Below, piece by piece: positions 52,253 through 62,084 of a DNA stretch of 64,000 nt. How positions within the stretch are numbered: position 1 is the stretch's first letter; each line of letters begins with the position of its first letter. The position numbers and the translations under genes were made by a program. The stretch comes from Acholeplasmatales bacterium. Lineage in GTDB: Bacteria; Bacillota_I; Bacilli_A; Acholeplasmatales; Anaeroplasmataceae. Location: positions 20,340 through 84,339 of the forward strand of contig JAFSJY010000017.1 in NCBI GenBank assembly GCA_017449215.1, in the 5' to 3' direction. The notes beneath the pieces were generated by a model, which worked only from the letters and a program-made list of their open reading frames with translations, made no database searches and was not told the origin of the DNA.

Positions 52253-54745
52253 ATGTTCAAGAAAAAGAAGATGCCAATTGAATATGAAGATGATAAATTT
52301 GAGATTTATCAAATGGTTTATCCAAAACCAATAAATGAACAAGGCTTTCAATTCTTAAAGAGTGAGGTTGCCTCTCCTATCTTTGGTTCTAAAATTCCAG
52401 ATAGAATTTCATATACTGATAATAAGGGAATGGTAGATGCTGATTATAATTACGATTATGTAAGAAATGAAGAATTAAAGCATTCATCTAAGGAAGACAT
52501 CATTGAAAGATTTGGTTCTGAATATCATGAATTCCAAATTTTAAATAATGAAGAAATTGCTAAAATTGCTGGAACTGATGTTCCTAAACCAGATCCTAAG
52601 GTTGAAGAGGTTAATGAGGTTGTTATCGATAGAAAAGAAAAGGTTGATCCATTTGTTACTTCAATTGATGATTTAATGGATGATAATAATGCTCATGAAA
52701 AAGAGCCTGATTTAGAAAATACTGAAGAGGAATTCAAGATTAATATTATGGCTGATGATTCAAATGATATTTCTTATAATAGCTTTGATGAATCTATGCC
52801 TAAGGTTGAAACTAAGTCTATTCCTTCATTCCTACAAAGTGAGGCTAAGGCTGAAAAACCAGTAGATGATTTCTCATTCTCATTTGATGATGTTGAAGAA
52901 AAGAAGGAAGAAATTGCATTTGATGAGATTCCTTCAATGGAAGCGCCTGAAATTCATTTTGAGGCTAGAAATAATGCCCCTGTTGATAGAAATATTACTA
53001 TTGAAGAGGCAATGAGAAGAGCTGAAAATAATGAATTCCCTAATTTAATGAGCGGAGATGTTGGTTCTAATAGACCTGGATTTGCGATTGAAACTGATGA
53101 TAAGGATTATGTTGAGCCTGTCATTTTAAGACCACAGCCAAAGCCAGTAGAAAAGCCAGAGCCTGCCTTTGCTCCTAAGCCAAAGGAAGAGGAAAAGAAG
53201 TCTCCAATTGTGAAGCCAGCTTTAGCTCCTCAGCCTAAGAAGACTTTAAAGGAGGTTACTGTTACAGGTAACGATTATTCAAATTATTCAGTTCCTTATG
53301 ATGAAATCTTTAGTAAGTCAACATCAGGTAATGATTCTCATCCTGCATGGCTTGAGGCTAAGGTTGAGGTTATTAATGAAACATTAAAGGAATTTAATAT
53401 TGGTGGTGAGGTAATTAACTTTATTAAGGGTCCTGCTTTCACATTATATGAAATAATGCTTGAGGCTGGTGTTAACGTAAAGAAGATTAACCAAATCAAG
53501 GATAACTTTGCGATGAGACTTGAGGTTAAATCATTACGTATCCTATCACCTATTCCAGGAAAGAATACAGTAGGTATTGAAGCTCCAAATGATAAGGCTG
53601 AGCCAGTACCATTTGGTGATATCATCACTGATGAATGGTTACATGATGGTAAGCCACTTAATGTAGCATTAGGTAAGCTTATTGATAACTCGCCTTTATA
53701 TCAAAACATTTACAACATGCCACATGCCTTAATTGCTGGTGCGACTCAATCAGGTAAGTCAGTTTCATTAAATACAATTTTAATGTCATTATTAATTAAG
53801 AATTCACCTGAGGATTTAAAGCTAATTATTGTTGACCCTAAGATGGTTGAATTCACATTATATGAAAATATTCCTCATCTAGCTACACCAATAATTTCTG
53901 ATTCAATGCTAGCAACAGAGGCCCTACATTGGTGTGTTGAGGAAATGGATAGAAGATATGATGTATTAAGACGCTTTAGAGTAAAGAATGCTGGAGATTA
54001 TTTACAAAAGAGAAAAGAAGATCCATCAATGCCTCCTTTGCCTTATATCGTAGTTGTAATTGATGAGTTTAATGATTTAGTTATGACATCAGGTGCTGAG
54101 GTTCAGGATTATATCGTAAGACTTGCTCAAAAGGCAAGAGCCGCTGGTATGCATGTTATTTTAGCTACACAGCGTCCTACAACAAATGTTATCAATGGTA
54201 CTATTAAGGCAAACATTCCATGTCGTATTGCCTTTAGAGTAGCTTCATCAATGGACTCAATGGTTATTCTAGACCAGGTTGGCGCAGAAGAATTATTAGG
54301 TCGTGGTGATATGCTAATTGTTAATCAGGGTGCTCCTGTTAGAGCACAGGGTGCATATTTGAAGGATGAAGAAATTGAAAGCTTATGTAATTATTTAACT
54401 TCAAAATATATGCCAGACTATATCTTCAGTAATGAGGATTTAAAGAAGAGAGTAGCTAAGTCATCTGATTCATTCGGTGGAAAGGGTGGAGATGATATAA
54501 GCGAGGATGTCTTATATCAGGTAGCGAAATTCTGTGTTGAGCAGCAGGCTTGCTCAATTAATGCAATTCAACAATCATTCAGCATGGGCTTTAATAAGGC
54601 ATCTAAGGTTGTTGGTGTATTAGAGGATAGAGGAGTTGTTTCTCCTAAGCAAGGAACAAAGCCTCGTTCAATTTTACTTGATTTAGATGAGGTTGATCAA
54701 ATGTTTGGTAATGACACTTCGTCAACCTACGAGTTAGAGGATTAG
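52253..54745 (+). CDS. SftA-like soluble FtsK/SpoIIIE DNA translocase
   Basis: 830 residues; ATG 52253 follows GAGGAAG (TTG 52238 rejected). No membrane helices. Residues 1-350 are an acidic, Pro-rich linker; then an alpha domain, the motor with Walker A GATQSGKSV at about 496-503, Walker B YIVVVIDEFNDL, and LATQRPTTNVI, and a C-terminal winged-helix gamma domain (VAKFCVEQQACSINAIQQSF) that reads polarity sequences. Pumps DNA away from the closing septum. The layout without membrane helices matches B. subtilis SftA rather than SpoIIIE. Directly follows the single-helix protein. Confidence 0.93.
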   Translation: MFKKKKMPIEYEDDKFEIYQMVYPKPINEQGFQFLKSEVASPIFGSKIPDRISYTDNKGMVDADYNYDYVRNEELKHSSKEDIIERFGSEYHEFQILNNEEIAKIAGTDVPKPDPKVEEVNEVVIDRKEKVDPFVTSIDDLMDDNNAHEKEPDLENTEEEFKINIMADDSNDISYNSFDESMPKVETKSIPSFLQSEAKAEKPVDDFSFSFDDVEEKKEEIAFDEIPSMEAPEIHFEARNNAPVDRNITIEEAMRRAENNEFPNLMSGDVGSNRPGFAIETDDKDYVEPVILRPQPKPVEKPEPAFAPKPKEEEKKSPIVKPALAPQPKKTLKEVTVTGNDYSNYSVPYDEIFSKSTSGNDSHPAWLEAKVEVINETLKEFNIGGEVINFIKGPAFTLYEIMLEAGVNVKKINQIKDNFAMRLEVKSLRILSPIPGKNTVGIEAPNDKAEPVPFGDIITDEWLHDGKPLNVALGKLIDNSPLYQNIYNMPHALIAGATQSGKSVSLNTILMSLLIKNSPEDLKLIIVDPKMVEFTLYENIPHLATPIISDSMLATEALHWCVEEMDRRYDVLRRFRVKNAGDYLQKRKEDPSMPPLPYIVVVIDEFNDLVMTSGAEVQDYIVRLAQKARAAGMHVILATQRPTTNVINGTIKANIPCRIAFRVASSMDSMVILDQVGAEELLGRGDMLIVNQGAPVRAQGAYLKDEEIESLCNYLTSKYMPDYIFSNEDLKKRVAKSSDSFGGKGGDDISEDVLYQVAKFCVEQQACSINAIQQSFSMGFNKASKVVGVLEDRGVVSPKQGTKPRSILLDLDEVDQMFGNDTSSTYELED

Positions 54746-54749
54746 TTTT

Positions 54750-55601
54750 ATGGAACAAAATGATGAAAAGCTAGAAGAAGCTAAGAATAAAAAATTAAAG
54801 ACTAAGGATAAATTTTTAATTACATATTCCATCTGGTTTTCTGTAATTTTCATCATTTTCCTTTTAACTTTAATTTTCTTTAATAGATTATTAGTATTCG
54901 GTAAGATATTTTATAATTACGGTGGAGTTATCCAAATGATTGGGTTATTCCTTTATATCTTATCTTTATTCTTATTGTTAGCTTATTATGGATATACATT
55001 TACATTAATAATGATAAAGAGAAATAAGCATGAGGATTGGTATCCTGATGTATCAAATCTATTCACTAAATTAGATTTGCCATCATTTATTTTAAAATGT
55101 ATTTCAGTTTTATTATTCTTATTCATATTTATGTTTAATCCATGCACAGTATCTGGTGATTCTATGCTTGATACATTCCAGGATCAGGATAAAATAATCG
55201 CATCATCATTTACTTCAATTGACCATGATGATGTTATTATCTTTGACGCATCTAATTATTCTAATGCAGAAGCGTTCTATATTAAGAGAGTAGTTGCCCT
55301 AGAGGGAGATACAATCTCTTATATCGATGGTAATTTATATGTAAATGATGTAAAGGATGAAAGAGGAAATGTTACTGAAAATGAATATAGATATTTGATG
55401 AATTCTGCCTTGACACTTGCAGGATTAGAATCATCAAATGTTGTTGAAGCTGTAACAATTCCAAAGAATAAGATATTAGTATTAGGAGATAATAGAAGAT
55501 ATTCTTATGATTCTAGACGCTATGGTCTAATTGATGAAAGAGATGTTTATGGTGAAGTAATTTTAAGATTCTTCCCATTTGGTAGTTTTAAGTTTTTTTA
55601 A
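54750..55601 (+). CDS. lepB: Signal peptidase I with extra membrane helices
   Basis: 283 residues. Catalytic Ser138 in TVSGDSM and Lys179 in YIKRVVA, with LGDNRRYSYDSRRYG as the third conserved box. Three or so N-terminal helices (about 24-47, 58-84, 112-130) precede the catalytic domain, more than the single anchor of most Gram-positive enzymes. Removes signal peptides from secreted proteins. Starts four bases after ftsK. The lipoprotein peptidase LspA is encoded further down the same run of genes. Confidence 0.93.
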   Translation: MEQNDEKLEEAKNKKLKTKDKFLITYSIWFSVIFIIFLLTLIFFNRLLVFGKIFYNYGGVIQMIGLFLYILSLFLLLAYYGYTFTLIMIKRNKHEDWYPDVSNLFTKLDLPSFILKCISVLLFLFIFMFNPCTVSGDSMLDTFQDQDKIIASSFTSIDHDDVIIFDASNYSNAEAFYIKRVVALEGDTISYIDGNLYVNDVKDERGNVTENEYRYLMNSALTLAGLESSNVVEAVTIPKNKILVLGDNRRYSYDSRRYGLIDERDVYGEVILRFFPFGSFKFF

Positions 55602-55619
55602 AGGTTAGGTATTATTTTT

Positions 55620-56477
55620 ATGAGCGAAGGAAAGGTAATTCAATGGTTCCCTGGCCATATGGCTAAGGCTAGAAGAGAAATAACTGAATCACTTGCTAAG
55701 GTAGATGTAATATTTGAGCTATATGATGCTAGAATTCCATTTTCTAGTAAGAACCCTATGGTTGATGAAATAGTTAAAAATAAGCCAAGGGTTGTGCTAT
55801 TGAATAAGGCAAAAATTGCAGATCCTAAGGTGACAAAGCTTTGGATTGATTATTATGCAAATAAGGGTATTTTAGCATTAGATATTGATTCTATTACTGG
55901 TTATAACACTAATAAGATTAATCAATATGCTAAGATGGCTTTAAAGGAATTATTTGAAAAAAGAGAAAAAAGAGGTATCATGAGCAAGACTATTAAGGCT
56001 ATGATTATTGGTATTCCTAATGTTGGTAAATCAACATTAATCAATAAGCTAGCTAATAGAAAAGCAACACAGGTCGGAGATAAGCCTGGTGTTACTAAAT
56101 CTCAAACATGGATTAAGGTAACTGAAGATTTATTCTTGCTTGATACTCCTGGTATTTTATGGCCTAAGTTTGAGGACCAGATGGTTGGTGTAAAGCTTGC
56201 TATGGCAGGTTCAATAAAGGATGACATTTTAAATTTAGAGGAGATTACCCTAAAATCAATCGAATATATTAAGGATAATTATTCAGCTCTATTAAAGGAA
56301 AGATATAAGCTTGATGAATTAAGTGATGTAGCTGAAGAAATATTAGATGACATTTGTAAAAAGAGAGGCTGCCTTTTAAAGGGTGGAGGATATGATTATT
56401 CTAGAGCCGCTGTAATGTTTATGAATGATTTAAGAAATACAAGAATCGGGTGTATGAGCTATGAAAAACCAGAATAA
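55620..56477 (+). CDS. rbgA: Ribosome biogenesis GTPase RbgA (YlqF)
   Basis: 285 residues, circularly permuted GTPase: the G4-like LLNKAKIAD comes first (about residue 60), G1 GIPNVGKST follows at about 130 and G3 DTPG later. N-terminal IQWFPGHMAKARREI is the family signature. Needed for late assembly of the 50S subunit. Overlaps rnhB by 17 bases, a pairing also seen in B. subtilis. Confidence 0.97.
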   Translation: MSEGKVIQWFPGHMAKARREITESLAKVDVIFELYDARIPFSSKNPMVDEIVKNKPRVVLLNKAKIADPKVTKLWIDYYANKGILALDIDSITGYNTNKINQYAKMALKELFEKREKRGIMSKTIKAMIIGIPNVGKSTLINKLANRKATQVGDKPGVTKSQTWIKVTEDLFLLDTPGILWPKFEDQMVGVKLAMAGSIKDDILNLEEITLKSIEYIKDNYSALLKERYKLDELSDVAEEILDDICKKRGCLLKGGGYDYSRAAVMFMNDLRNTRIGCMSYEKPE

Positions 56478-57129
56478 GGAAGAAATAAATCTATATAGAT
56501 ATGAAGAAGAGCTATATGATAATGGTTATAAAAATGTTTGTGGCATTGATGAGGCTGGTCGTGGTCCTTTAGCAGGTCCTGTTGTTGTTGCCGCATGTAT
56601 CATGCCACCATTTTTAAGAATAGATGGTATTAATGATTCTAAGCAATTATCTGAAAAGAAAAGAGAAGAATTATATAAGATAATTGTTAAGGAGGCATTA
56701 GCCTATTCAGTAGTATTTATCAATGAAAAGGATATTGATAATTTAAATATCCTAAACGCTACTAAAAAGGGTATGCTTAAATGCTTAGAGGATATTAAGG
56801 TTAAGCCTGATTATGTATTAATTGATGCCGTAGAGTTAACTGAATTAAAGGTTGAATCTAAGGCTATTATTCATGGTGATGCCCTATCAGCATCAATTGC
56901 CGCTGCCTCAATATTGGCTAAGGTAACAAGAGACCATTATATGGAGGCTATGGATAAGAAATATCCTAATTATGGCTTTGCAAGACATAAGGGCTATGGT
57001 ACTAAGGCTCATTTAGAGGCCTTAGAAAAATATGGCCCATGTGCTATTCATAGAAAAACATTTACTCCAGTTAATAAATATTTTTCTAAACAATTATCAT
57101 TAGATTTAGATATAGAGGATAAGGATTAA
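56461..57129 (+). CDS. rnhB: Ribonuclease HII
   Basis: 222 residues. Catalytic motif GIDEAGRGPLAGPVV near residue 28, with further acidic residues in NDSKQLSEKKRE, VLIDAV and the C-terminal H-K-YGT box (RHKGYGTKAHLEAL). Cuts RNA in RNA-DNA hybrids and single ribonucleotides in DNA. Starts inside the end of rbgA. Confidence 0.97.
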   Translation: MKNQNKEEINLYRYEEELYDNGYKNVCGIDEAGRGPLAGPVVVAACIMPPFLRIDGINDSKQLSEKKREELYKIIVKEALAYSVVFINEKDIDNLNILNATKKGMLKCLEDIKVKPDYVLIDAVELTELKVESKAIIHGDALSASIAAASILAKVTRDHYMEAMDKKYPNYGFARHKGYGTKAHLEALEKYGPCAIHRKTFTPVNKYFSKQLSLDLDIEDKD

Positions 57130-57148
57130 AGTATTCTATGCTTTTTTC
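57128..57148 (+). terminator. Weak terminator-like hairpin after rnhB
   Basis: AAAGTAT / ATGCTTT (one T-G), loop TCT, T6. Weak; may only attenuate the operon. Confidence 0.45.
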
Positions 57149-57168
57149 TTAACAGAGAGGTGATTAAT

Positions 57169-57633
57169 ATGCCACATATTTCATGGGATGAATATTTTAT
57201 GGGGGTTGCTGCTTTATCAGCTAAAAGAAGTAAGGACCCAAATACTCAGGTTGGTGCTTGCATCGTAAATGAGGAAAAGAGAATAGTTGGAATTGGCTAT
57301 AATGGATTCCCACGTGGATGTGAGGATGATGTATTCCCTTGGGGAAAGGGTAATGATGATCCACTTGAAAATAAATATCCATATGTTGTTCACGCAGAGG
57401 CCAATTGTATTTTAAATACAACTGCTAAGCTAACTGGTGCGACATTATATGTTACATTATTTCCATGCAATGAATGTGCTAAGCTAATTATTCAATCTGG
57501 CATTAAAAAGCTAGTTTATATGGAAGATAAATATAGAAATGAATCTTCTAATATAGCATCACGTAGAATGCTAGACGCAGCTGGTGTTGAATATCGTCAA
57601 ATGGAGAAAATCGAGGTATTAATTAAGTGCTAG
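57169..57633 (+). CDS. dCMP deaminase (ComEB-like)
   Basis: 154 residues; start ATG 57169 lies six bases after GAGAGGTG. Zinc-site motifs HAEANCI and PCNECAK of the deoxycytidylate deaminase family are clear, and CIVNEEKRIVGIGYNGFPRGCED is the substrate-loop signature. Deaminates dCMP to dUMP for thymidylate supply. The annotated competence name ComEB is historical. Overlaps the next gene by seven bases. Confidence 0.95.
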   Translation: MPHISWDEYFMGVAALSAKRSKDPNTQVGACIVNEEKRIVGIGYNGFPRGCEDDVFPWGKGNDDPLENKYPYVVHAEANCILNTTAKLTGATLYVTLFPCNECAKLIIQSGIKKLVYMEDKYRNESSNIASRRMLDAAGVEYRQMEKIEVLIKC

Positions 57634-58736
57634 AATCTTTTAAATATTTTATTAAAAGATATAAATTATATATATTTTTAGCATTAGCTATAAATATTCC
57701 TATCATTTTAATTTGTACTATTAGAACTAATTATGAAATTATTTCTAAGGGCGATACAGTAGAATTTACATCTGTTGTCGATATTGAAAATGATTATAAT
57801 GAGGAAGGCTCATTTTCAACTATCTATGTAATGGATATTGAAAAATCAACTCCTTTAATGAATCTAATAGCTAAATATGATAATGAGATGGAAATATCAT
57901 ATATAGAGGAATATGAAAATGTATTATCAGATTTAGAATCCTATTTTGCTGGTAAGCTAATGTATACATCTAGTGTAAACGAGGCTATTATATCTGCCTA
58001 TACTCTAGCAAAAGAGGATAATACTGATATAAAGCTAGACTATACATTTGATGGTTATTATATTACCTATAGAAATAAGGATTCTGAATATAAAATTGGA
58101 GATAATATATTATCTATAAAAAGAGCCTTAAAGGACGAAAATGATAATTATCTATATGATAATAATAGTAATTTAATTTATAGTGATGAATATAAAATTG
58201 GAAGTAATGAATATTTAGAATATGTTAAAAGCCCAAGGGTTAATGATATTTGGTATATTCAGGAATCTAATAAGGTAAATAGTGATTATACTGTAAATAA
58301 GCTAGATTCCTATAAAACAATAACATTAAAAAAGGGTGATACATTTTCCTTATATCCTATATCTAAGGTTAATTTAGATAATACATCACCTAAGATTAAA
58401 TTTAATACTAATACAATTGGTGGTCCATCTGGTGGATTACTTCAAACATTATCTATTTATAATAAATTAACTAATTTTGATTATACAAGAGGACTTAAAA
58501 TAGCAGGTACAGGTACTATCAATTCAACTACCTATAAAATAGGAGCTATTGGTGGTATTAAAGAAAAAATACCAACAGCTATTGATGATGGTGTTGATAT
58601 TTTCTTTTGTCCTAAGGCAAATTATAATGAAGCTTATCTAAAATATGAATCAATAAAGAATCATGATAGGATGAAGCTTGTAGAAGTAGAAACTTTAATG
58701 GACGCTATTAATTATCTTAAGGAGGTATCATTATGA
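57627..58736 (+). CDS. YlbL-type membrane Lon-domain serine protease
   Basis: 369 residues. One N-terminal membrane helix (about 12-32), a middle region where a PDZ domain is expected but weakly visible, and a C-terminal Lon-type proteolytic domain: catalytic Ser268 in GGPSGGLLQ and Lys314 in GAIGGIKEK. B. subtilis YlbL acts with CtpA on the DNA-damage division inhibitor YneA. GTG start 57627, after GAGG, inside the end of the dCMP deaminase gene. Longer than the usual 340 residues, mainly in the middle part. Confidence 0.87.
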   Translation: MLESFKYFIKRYKLYIFLALAINIPIILICTIRTNYEIISKGDTVEFTSVVDIENDYNEEGSFSTIYVMDIEKSTPLMNLIAKYDNEMEISYIEEYENVLSDLESYFAGKLMYTSSVNEAIISAYTLAKEDNTDIKLDYTFDGYYITYRNKDSEYKIGDNILSIKRALKDENDNYLYDNNSNLIYSDEYKIGSNEYLEYVKSPRVNDIWYIQESNKVNSDYTVNKLDSYKTITLKKGDTFSLYPISKVNLDNTSPKIKFNTNTIGGPSGGLLQTLSIYNKLTNFDYTRGLKIAGTGTINSTTYKIGAIGGIKEKIPTAIDDGVDIFFCPKANYNEAYLKYESIKNHDRMKLVEVETLMDAINYLKEVSL

Positions 58737-59092
58737 CCTTCTTAAAGAATATATTTAGTAAAATTAAGGAAATTAATAATACTAAGGTAGACATTATAGA
58801 TTATTATTTAGTAGCTATTTCATCATTTATATTTTCACTTATGATAGTAAGTGGACCTATAGCTATTTGTATTAATTTATTAATATTAGTTACTAATTTA
58901 AGAATATTTATTTCATTTATATTAGCTATCATCTTTGGTATATTTATGTATTTCCTAGTCTATTTTTATAGTAATAGCTTAACAAAGGGTAGCATAGATG
59001 GAATAAAATCTGTTTCATTATTTTTTGGTATTATTGCTATAATTTTTGGTATAATATTTGTGATTATATTAATTTGTGCAGGAGTGTATTAA
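58733..59092 (+). CDS. Small three-helix membrane protein
   Basis: 119 residues with three or four hydrophobic segments (about 22-40, 42-78, 92-116) and a charged N-terminal 20 residues. No family recognised. ATGA overlap with YlbL and one base before lspA, so it is locked into the operon. It could be a local partner of either membrane protease, but nothing in the sequence shows that. Confidence 0.68.
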   Translation: MTFLKNIFSKIKEINNTKVDIIDYYLVAISSFIFSLMIVSGPIAICINLLILVTNLRIFISFILAIIFGIFMYFLVYFYSNSLTKGSIDGIKSVSLFFGIIAIIFGIIFVIILICAGVY

Positions 59093-59093
59093 T

Positions 59094-59636
59094 ATGGTTG
59101 TTACAGTTATATTATTTTTCTGTCTTGTAATGGCAGATCAGGTATTAAAATTTGTTGTCGAAAGAGTAGCATTAAACGACACATTTGTTTTAATTCCTAA
59201 TTTCTTAGAATTAAGATTGACATATAATCCTGGTATGGCATGGGGTGCCTTAGGTAATAATACTTTATTATTAACTATCATAAGTGCCGTTGCCACAATA
59301 ATTTTATGTTATTTCGCAACTAAGAATGATTGGAAGAGAAATAAGGTTGGTGCTATTGCACTTACAATGGCTTTAGCTGGATGTGTTGGTAATTTATTTG
59401 ATAGAATGATTACTGTATTTGGCTGGAGAGATGGTGTAGTTGATATGATTATCCTTAAGCCATTTGATTGGCTTTGTGAGCTATTACATTTAGGAACAAC
59501 TATATTTAATTTAGCGGATGTATTTTTAGTATTAGGAATTATAATTTTTGCGATAGATTTTTGTTTCTTCGCAGACAGAAAGAAGAAAAAGTATGACAAT
59601 AAAAATAGAGAAGGAATTCGAAAATCAGAGAATTGA
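59094..59636 (+). CDS. lspA: Lipoprotein signal peptidase
   Basis: 180 residues; ATG 59094 follows CAGGAG (GTG 59076 rejected). Four membrane helices; catalytic Asp pair in GNLFDRM and FNLADV. TYNPGMAWGAL is the third conserved box. Cleaves lipid-modified prolipoproteins; this window encodes at least three (13791, potD, 60502). Overlaps the downstream pseudouridine synthase by 44 bases, the usual lspA-rluD order. Confidence 0.96.
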   Translation: MVVTVILFFCLVMADQVLKFVVERVALNDTFVLIPNFLELRLTYNPGMAWGALGNNTLLLTIISAVATIILCYFATKNDWKRNKVGAIALTMALAGCVGNLFDRMITVFGWRDGVVDMIILKPFDWLCELLHLGTTIFNLADVFLVLGIIIFAIDFCFFADRKKKKYDNKNREGIRKSEN

Positions 59637-60483
59637 TAAGGCGTTAGCTACTATCACTTCAAAATCAAGAATGAATATATTAAAGCTTATTGAGGATGGA
59701 AATATTAAAATTAATAATAATCCTGTAAAGGCTTCATATAAGGTTCAAGAGGGAGATTTAGTAGAATTAATTGAAGAGGAGCCTAAATCACTAGATTTAG
59801 AGGCTCAGGATTTAAATTTAAACATTGTATATGAGGATGAATATGTGGCTGTTATAAATAAGCCAAAGGGAATGGTAGTTCATCCTGGTGCGGGTAATTG
59901 GGATAATACATTAGTAAATGGATTATTATATGAATTATCTGATTTAAGTGGTATTAATGGAGTTGTAAGACCTGGTATCGTTCATAGAATCGATAAGGAT
60001 ACAACAGGCTTATTAATGATTGCTAAAAATGATTTAGCAGCCGAAAGCCTAATGGAACAGCTAAAGAATCATGAATGTAAAAGAACCTATCATGCATTAG
60101 TATATGGTGTTATTAACGAGAATAAGGGAAGAATTAACGCACCTATCGGAAGAGATCCAGACGACAGAAAGAAAATGGCTGTTGTTAAGGATGGTAAGAA
60201 TGCAATTACTAACTTCACAGTACTAAAAAGATTTAAGGATTTTACATATATTGAATGTAGACTTGAAACTGGTAGAACTCATCAAATTAGAGTTCATTTG
60301 GAATATATAGGTCATCCACTAGTTGGAGATAAGTCTTATGGTAGAAGAAAGGTTATTGGTGATTTAGGACAATTCCTACATGCTAAAACAATAGGCTTTA
60401 AGCATCCAAAGACTGGTGAGTGGATGGAGTTTGATTCAGAGCTTCCAGATTATTTTAAAGAATTTATGAATAACCTAGAATAA
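59593..60483 (+). CDS. RluD-type 23S rRNA pseudouridine synthase
   Basis: 296 residues. N-terminal S4 RNA-binding domain (about 10-70, RIDKALATITSKSRMNIL), then the RluA-family core with catalytic Asp in HRIDKDTTGLL and ETGRTHQIRVHL, HPLVGDKSYG. Counterpart of B. subtilis YlyB, standing after lspA as it does there. Starts 44 bases before the lspA stop in another frame. Confidence 0.95.
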   Translation: MTIKIEKEFENQRIDKALATITSKSRMNILKLIEDGNIKINNNPVKASYKVQEGDLVELIEEEPKSLDLEAQDLNLNIVYEDEYVAVINKPKGMVVHPGAGNWDNTLVNGLLYELSDLSGINGVVRPGIVHRIDKDTTGLLMIAKNDLAAESLMEQLKNHECKRTYHALVYGVINENKGRINAPIGRDPDDRKKMAVVKDGKNAITNFTVLKRFKDFTYIECRLETGRTHQIRVHLEYIGHPLVGDKSYGRRKVIGDLGQFLHAKTIGFKHPKTGEWMEFDSELPDYFKEFMNNLE

Positions 60484-60501
60484 GAAATAGGAGGGGATAA
60501 G

Positions 60502-62082
60502 ATGAAAAAGAAATTATTAAAATCATTCATTTTAACTATGCCCCTCCTTTTTGCTTTAAGTGCTTGTGAGGAAAAGCCAGCAGAAAATATAGAGAATAAG
60601 GATGAAATTAATGTAGTAACTAAATATAATGTTACATTTGATTCTGATGGTGGAAATAATGTTGATTCACAGGAATTAGAAGAAAATGGATTAGTTACTA
60701 AGCCAGCTAATCCAACTAAAAATAAATATACATTCCTAGGCTGGTATTTAAATGATGAGTTATTTGATTTTAATACTAAAATTAATTCAAATATTACATT
60801 AAAGGCTAAATGGAGAAGTAATTCTACAGTAACATTAAATAGATTGGATTCAGATGTAACATATGATGTTGAAACTAATTTTAATGCTAATTATTTTGAT
60901 CAACCATCAAATGTATTTAGTAAGGATTTAGCTAGATTTTCATTTAATATGTCTGCGATAAACTTAGGTGATGATAGGGTATATAATTTCTTTGATGCCT
61001 TAGATTTTGACAATATCTTTTTAATTAAGCAAAGTGATGATTCATATCAGGGTGTATCCTATTCATTTGCTCATAAAAAAATAGGCAATGATGATTTAGT
61101 TGCCGTAAGTATTAGAGGAATGAGATATTATGAGGAATGGGCTGGCAACTTTGATATGGGTAAGGAAGGTAATCATAAGAATTTTGATGCGTGTGCTCAT
61201 ATAGTATATGACTCATTAAAGGAGTATATGAAATCATATCCTTCTAGTACAAAAATACTAATTTCAGGCTATTCTAGAAGTGCGGCTATTTCTGATATAG
61301 TTGCCGATATGATAATGAAGGATACTAATCAATTTGTAGAAGATGATAATTTATATGTATATACCTTTGAAGCACCAAAGGGATTAGATATAAATAACGC
61401 AGTTGCTTATCCTAATGTATTTAATATTATTAATAGTGCTGATTTAGTAACATATTTACCAATGGAAGAATTTGGCTTTTCTAGATGTGGTATTGATATC
61501 GATATTTATAATTCAAATGCTTCTGCGATAGTAAAAGAATTTGATAAGAATTTTGATTTAGCAGAATTTAAAACATATTGGGGTAATGATATTAAAAAGG
61601 ATACTGATTTACCAAAGGCTGTAATTAAGAATTTAATTAGCTATAGAGCTAATACAAGCTCTGAGTCTTATCAAGAGGATCAATATTATGAAATATATAC
61701 TAGAGAAAAATTTGATGAGAATCTTTCTCCTACAGTCCAATATTTATTTAATTTTGTTTTTGATACTAATACAGAAACATTAAATAAAATGTTCAAGGGA
61801 ATGATGGATTTATTTGGTGATAATTTGCTTGGGGCTATCAATACATTTACTGATGGTGAAGAATTACATGATTTCGTAGCTAAATATTTAGATGAGGATA
61901 ATATTTCATATAATGATGAAGAGCTAAGAGAGGCATCAAATAAGCTAGTTGGAATCCTAGAAAGAAATACATCATTATTAATGTTTGCTTATATTAATTC
62001 ATCTAATTTAGGTAGAATGGGAATGATGCATTCTCCAATTATTGAATATATTTTATTGGATTATTATTTAAATAATAACTAA
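60502..62082 (+). CDS. Surface lipoprotein: InlB-type repeat plus lipase-like domain
   Basis: 526 residues. Signal peptide with lipobox LSAC, Cys22 acylated. Residues about 40-105 form one InlB B-repeat (Listeria-Bacteroides repeat; YNVTFDSDGGNNVDS ... YTFLGWY ... LKAKW). From 120 on comes an alpha/beta hydrolase resembling lipase class 3 / DUF2974: ILISGYSRSAA with a candidate nucleophile Ser258, YVYTFEAPKG, and VFNIINSADLVTYLPM with an acidic residue at the usual place; a late MHSPIIEY supplies a His. Probable membrane-anchored esterase facing outward; substrate unknown. AGGAGG-type site (GGAGGGG). Confidence 0.82.
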   Translation: MKKKLLKSFILTMPLLFALSACEEKPAENIENKDEINVVTKYNVTFDSDGGNNVDSQELEENGLVTKPANPTKNKYTFLGWYLNDELFDFNTKINSNITLKAKWRSNSTVTLNRLDSDVTYDVETNFNANYFDQPSNVFSKDLARFSFNMSAINLGDDRVYNFFDALDFDNIFLIKQSDDSYQGVSYSFAHKKIGNDDLVAVSIRGMRYYEEWAGNFDMGKEGNHKNFDACAHIVYDSLKEYMKSYPSSTKILISGYSRSAAISDIVADMIMKDTNQFVEDDNLYVYTFEAPKGLDINNAVAYPNVFNIINSADLVTYLPMEEFGFSRCGIDIDIYNSNASAIVKEFDKNFDLAEFKTYWGNDIKKDTDLPKAVIKNLISYRANTSSESYQEDQYYEIYTREKFDENLSPTVQYLFNFVFDTNTETLNKMFKGMMDLFGDNLLGAINTFTDGEELHDFVAKYLDEDNISYNDEELREASNKLVGILERNTSLLMFAYINSSNLGRMGMMHSPIIEYILLDYYLNNN

Positions 62083-62084
62083 TT

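Noticed and set aside
53338..53628. Minus-strand frame inside the FtsK-type gene
   Set aside because: Shadow of the motor's alpha domain coding sequence; no initiation signals.
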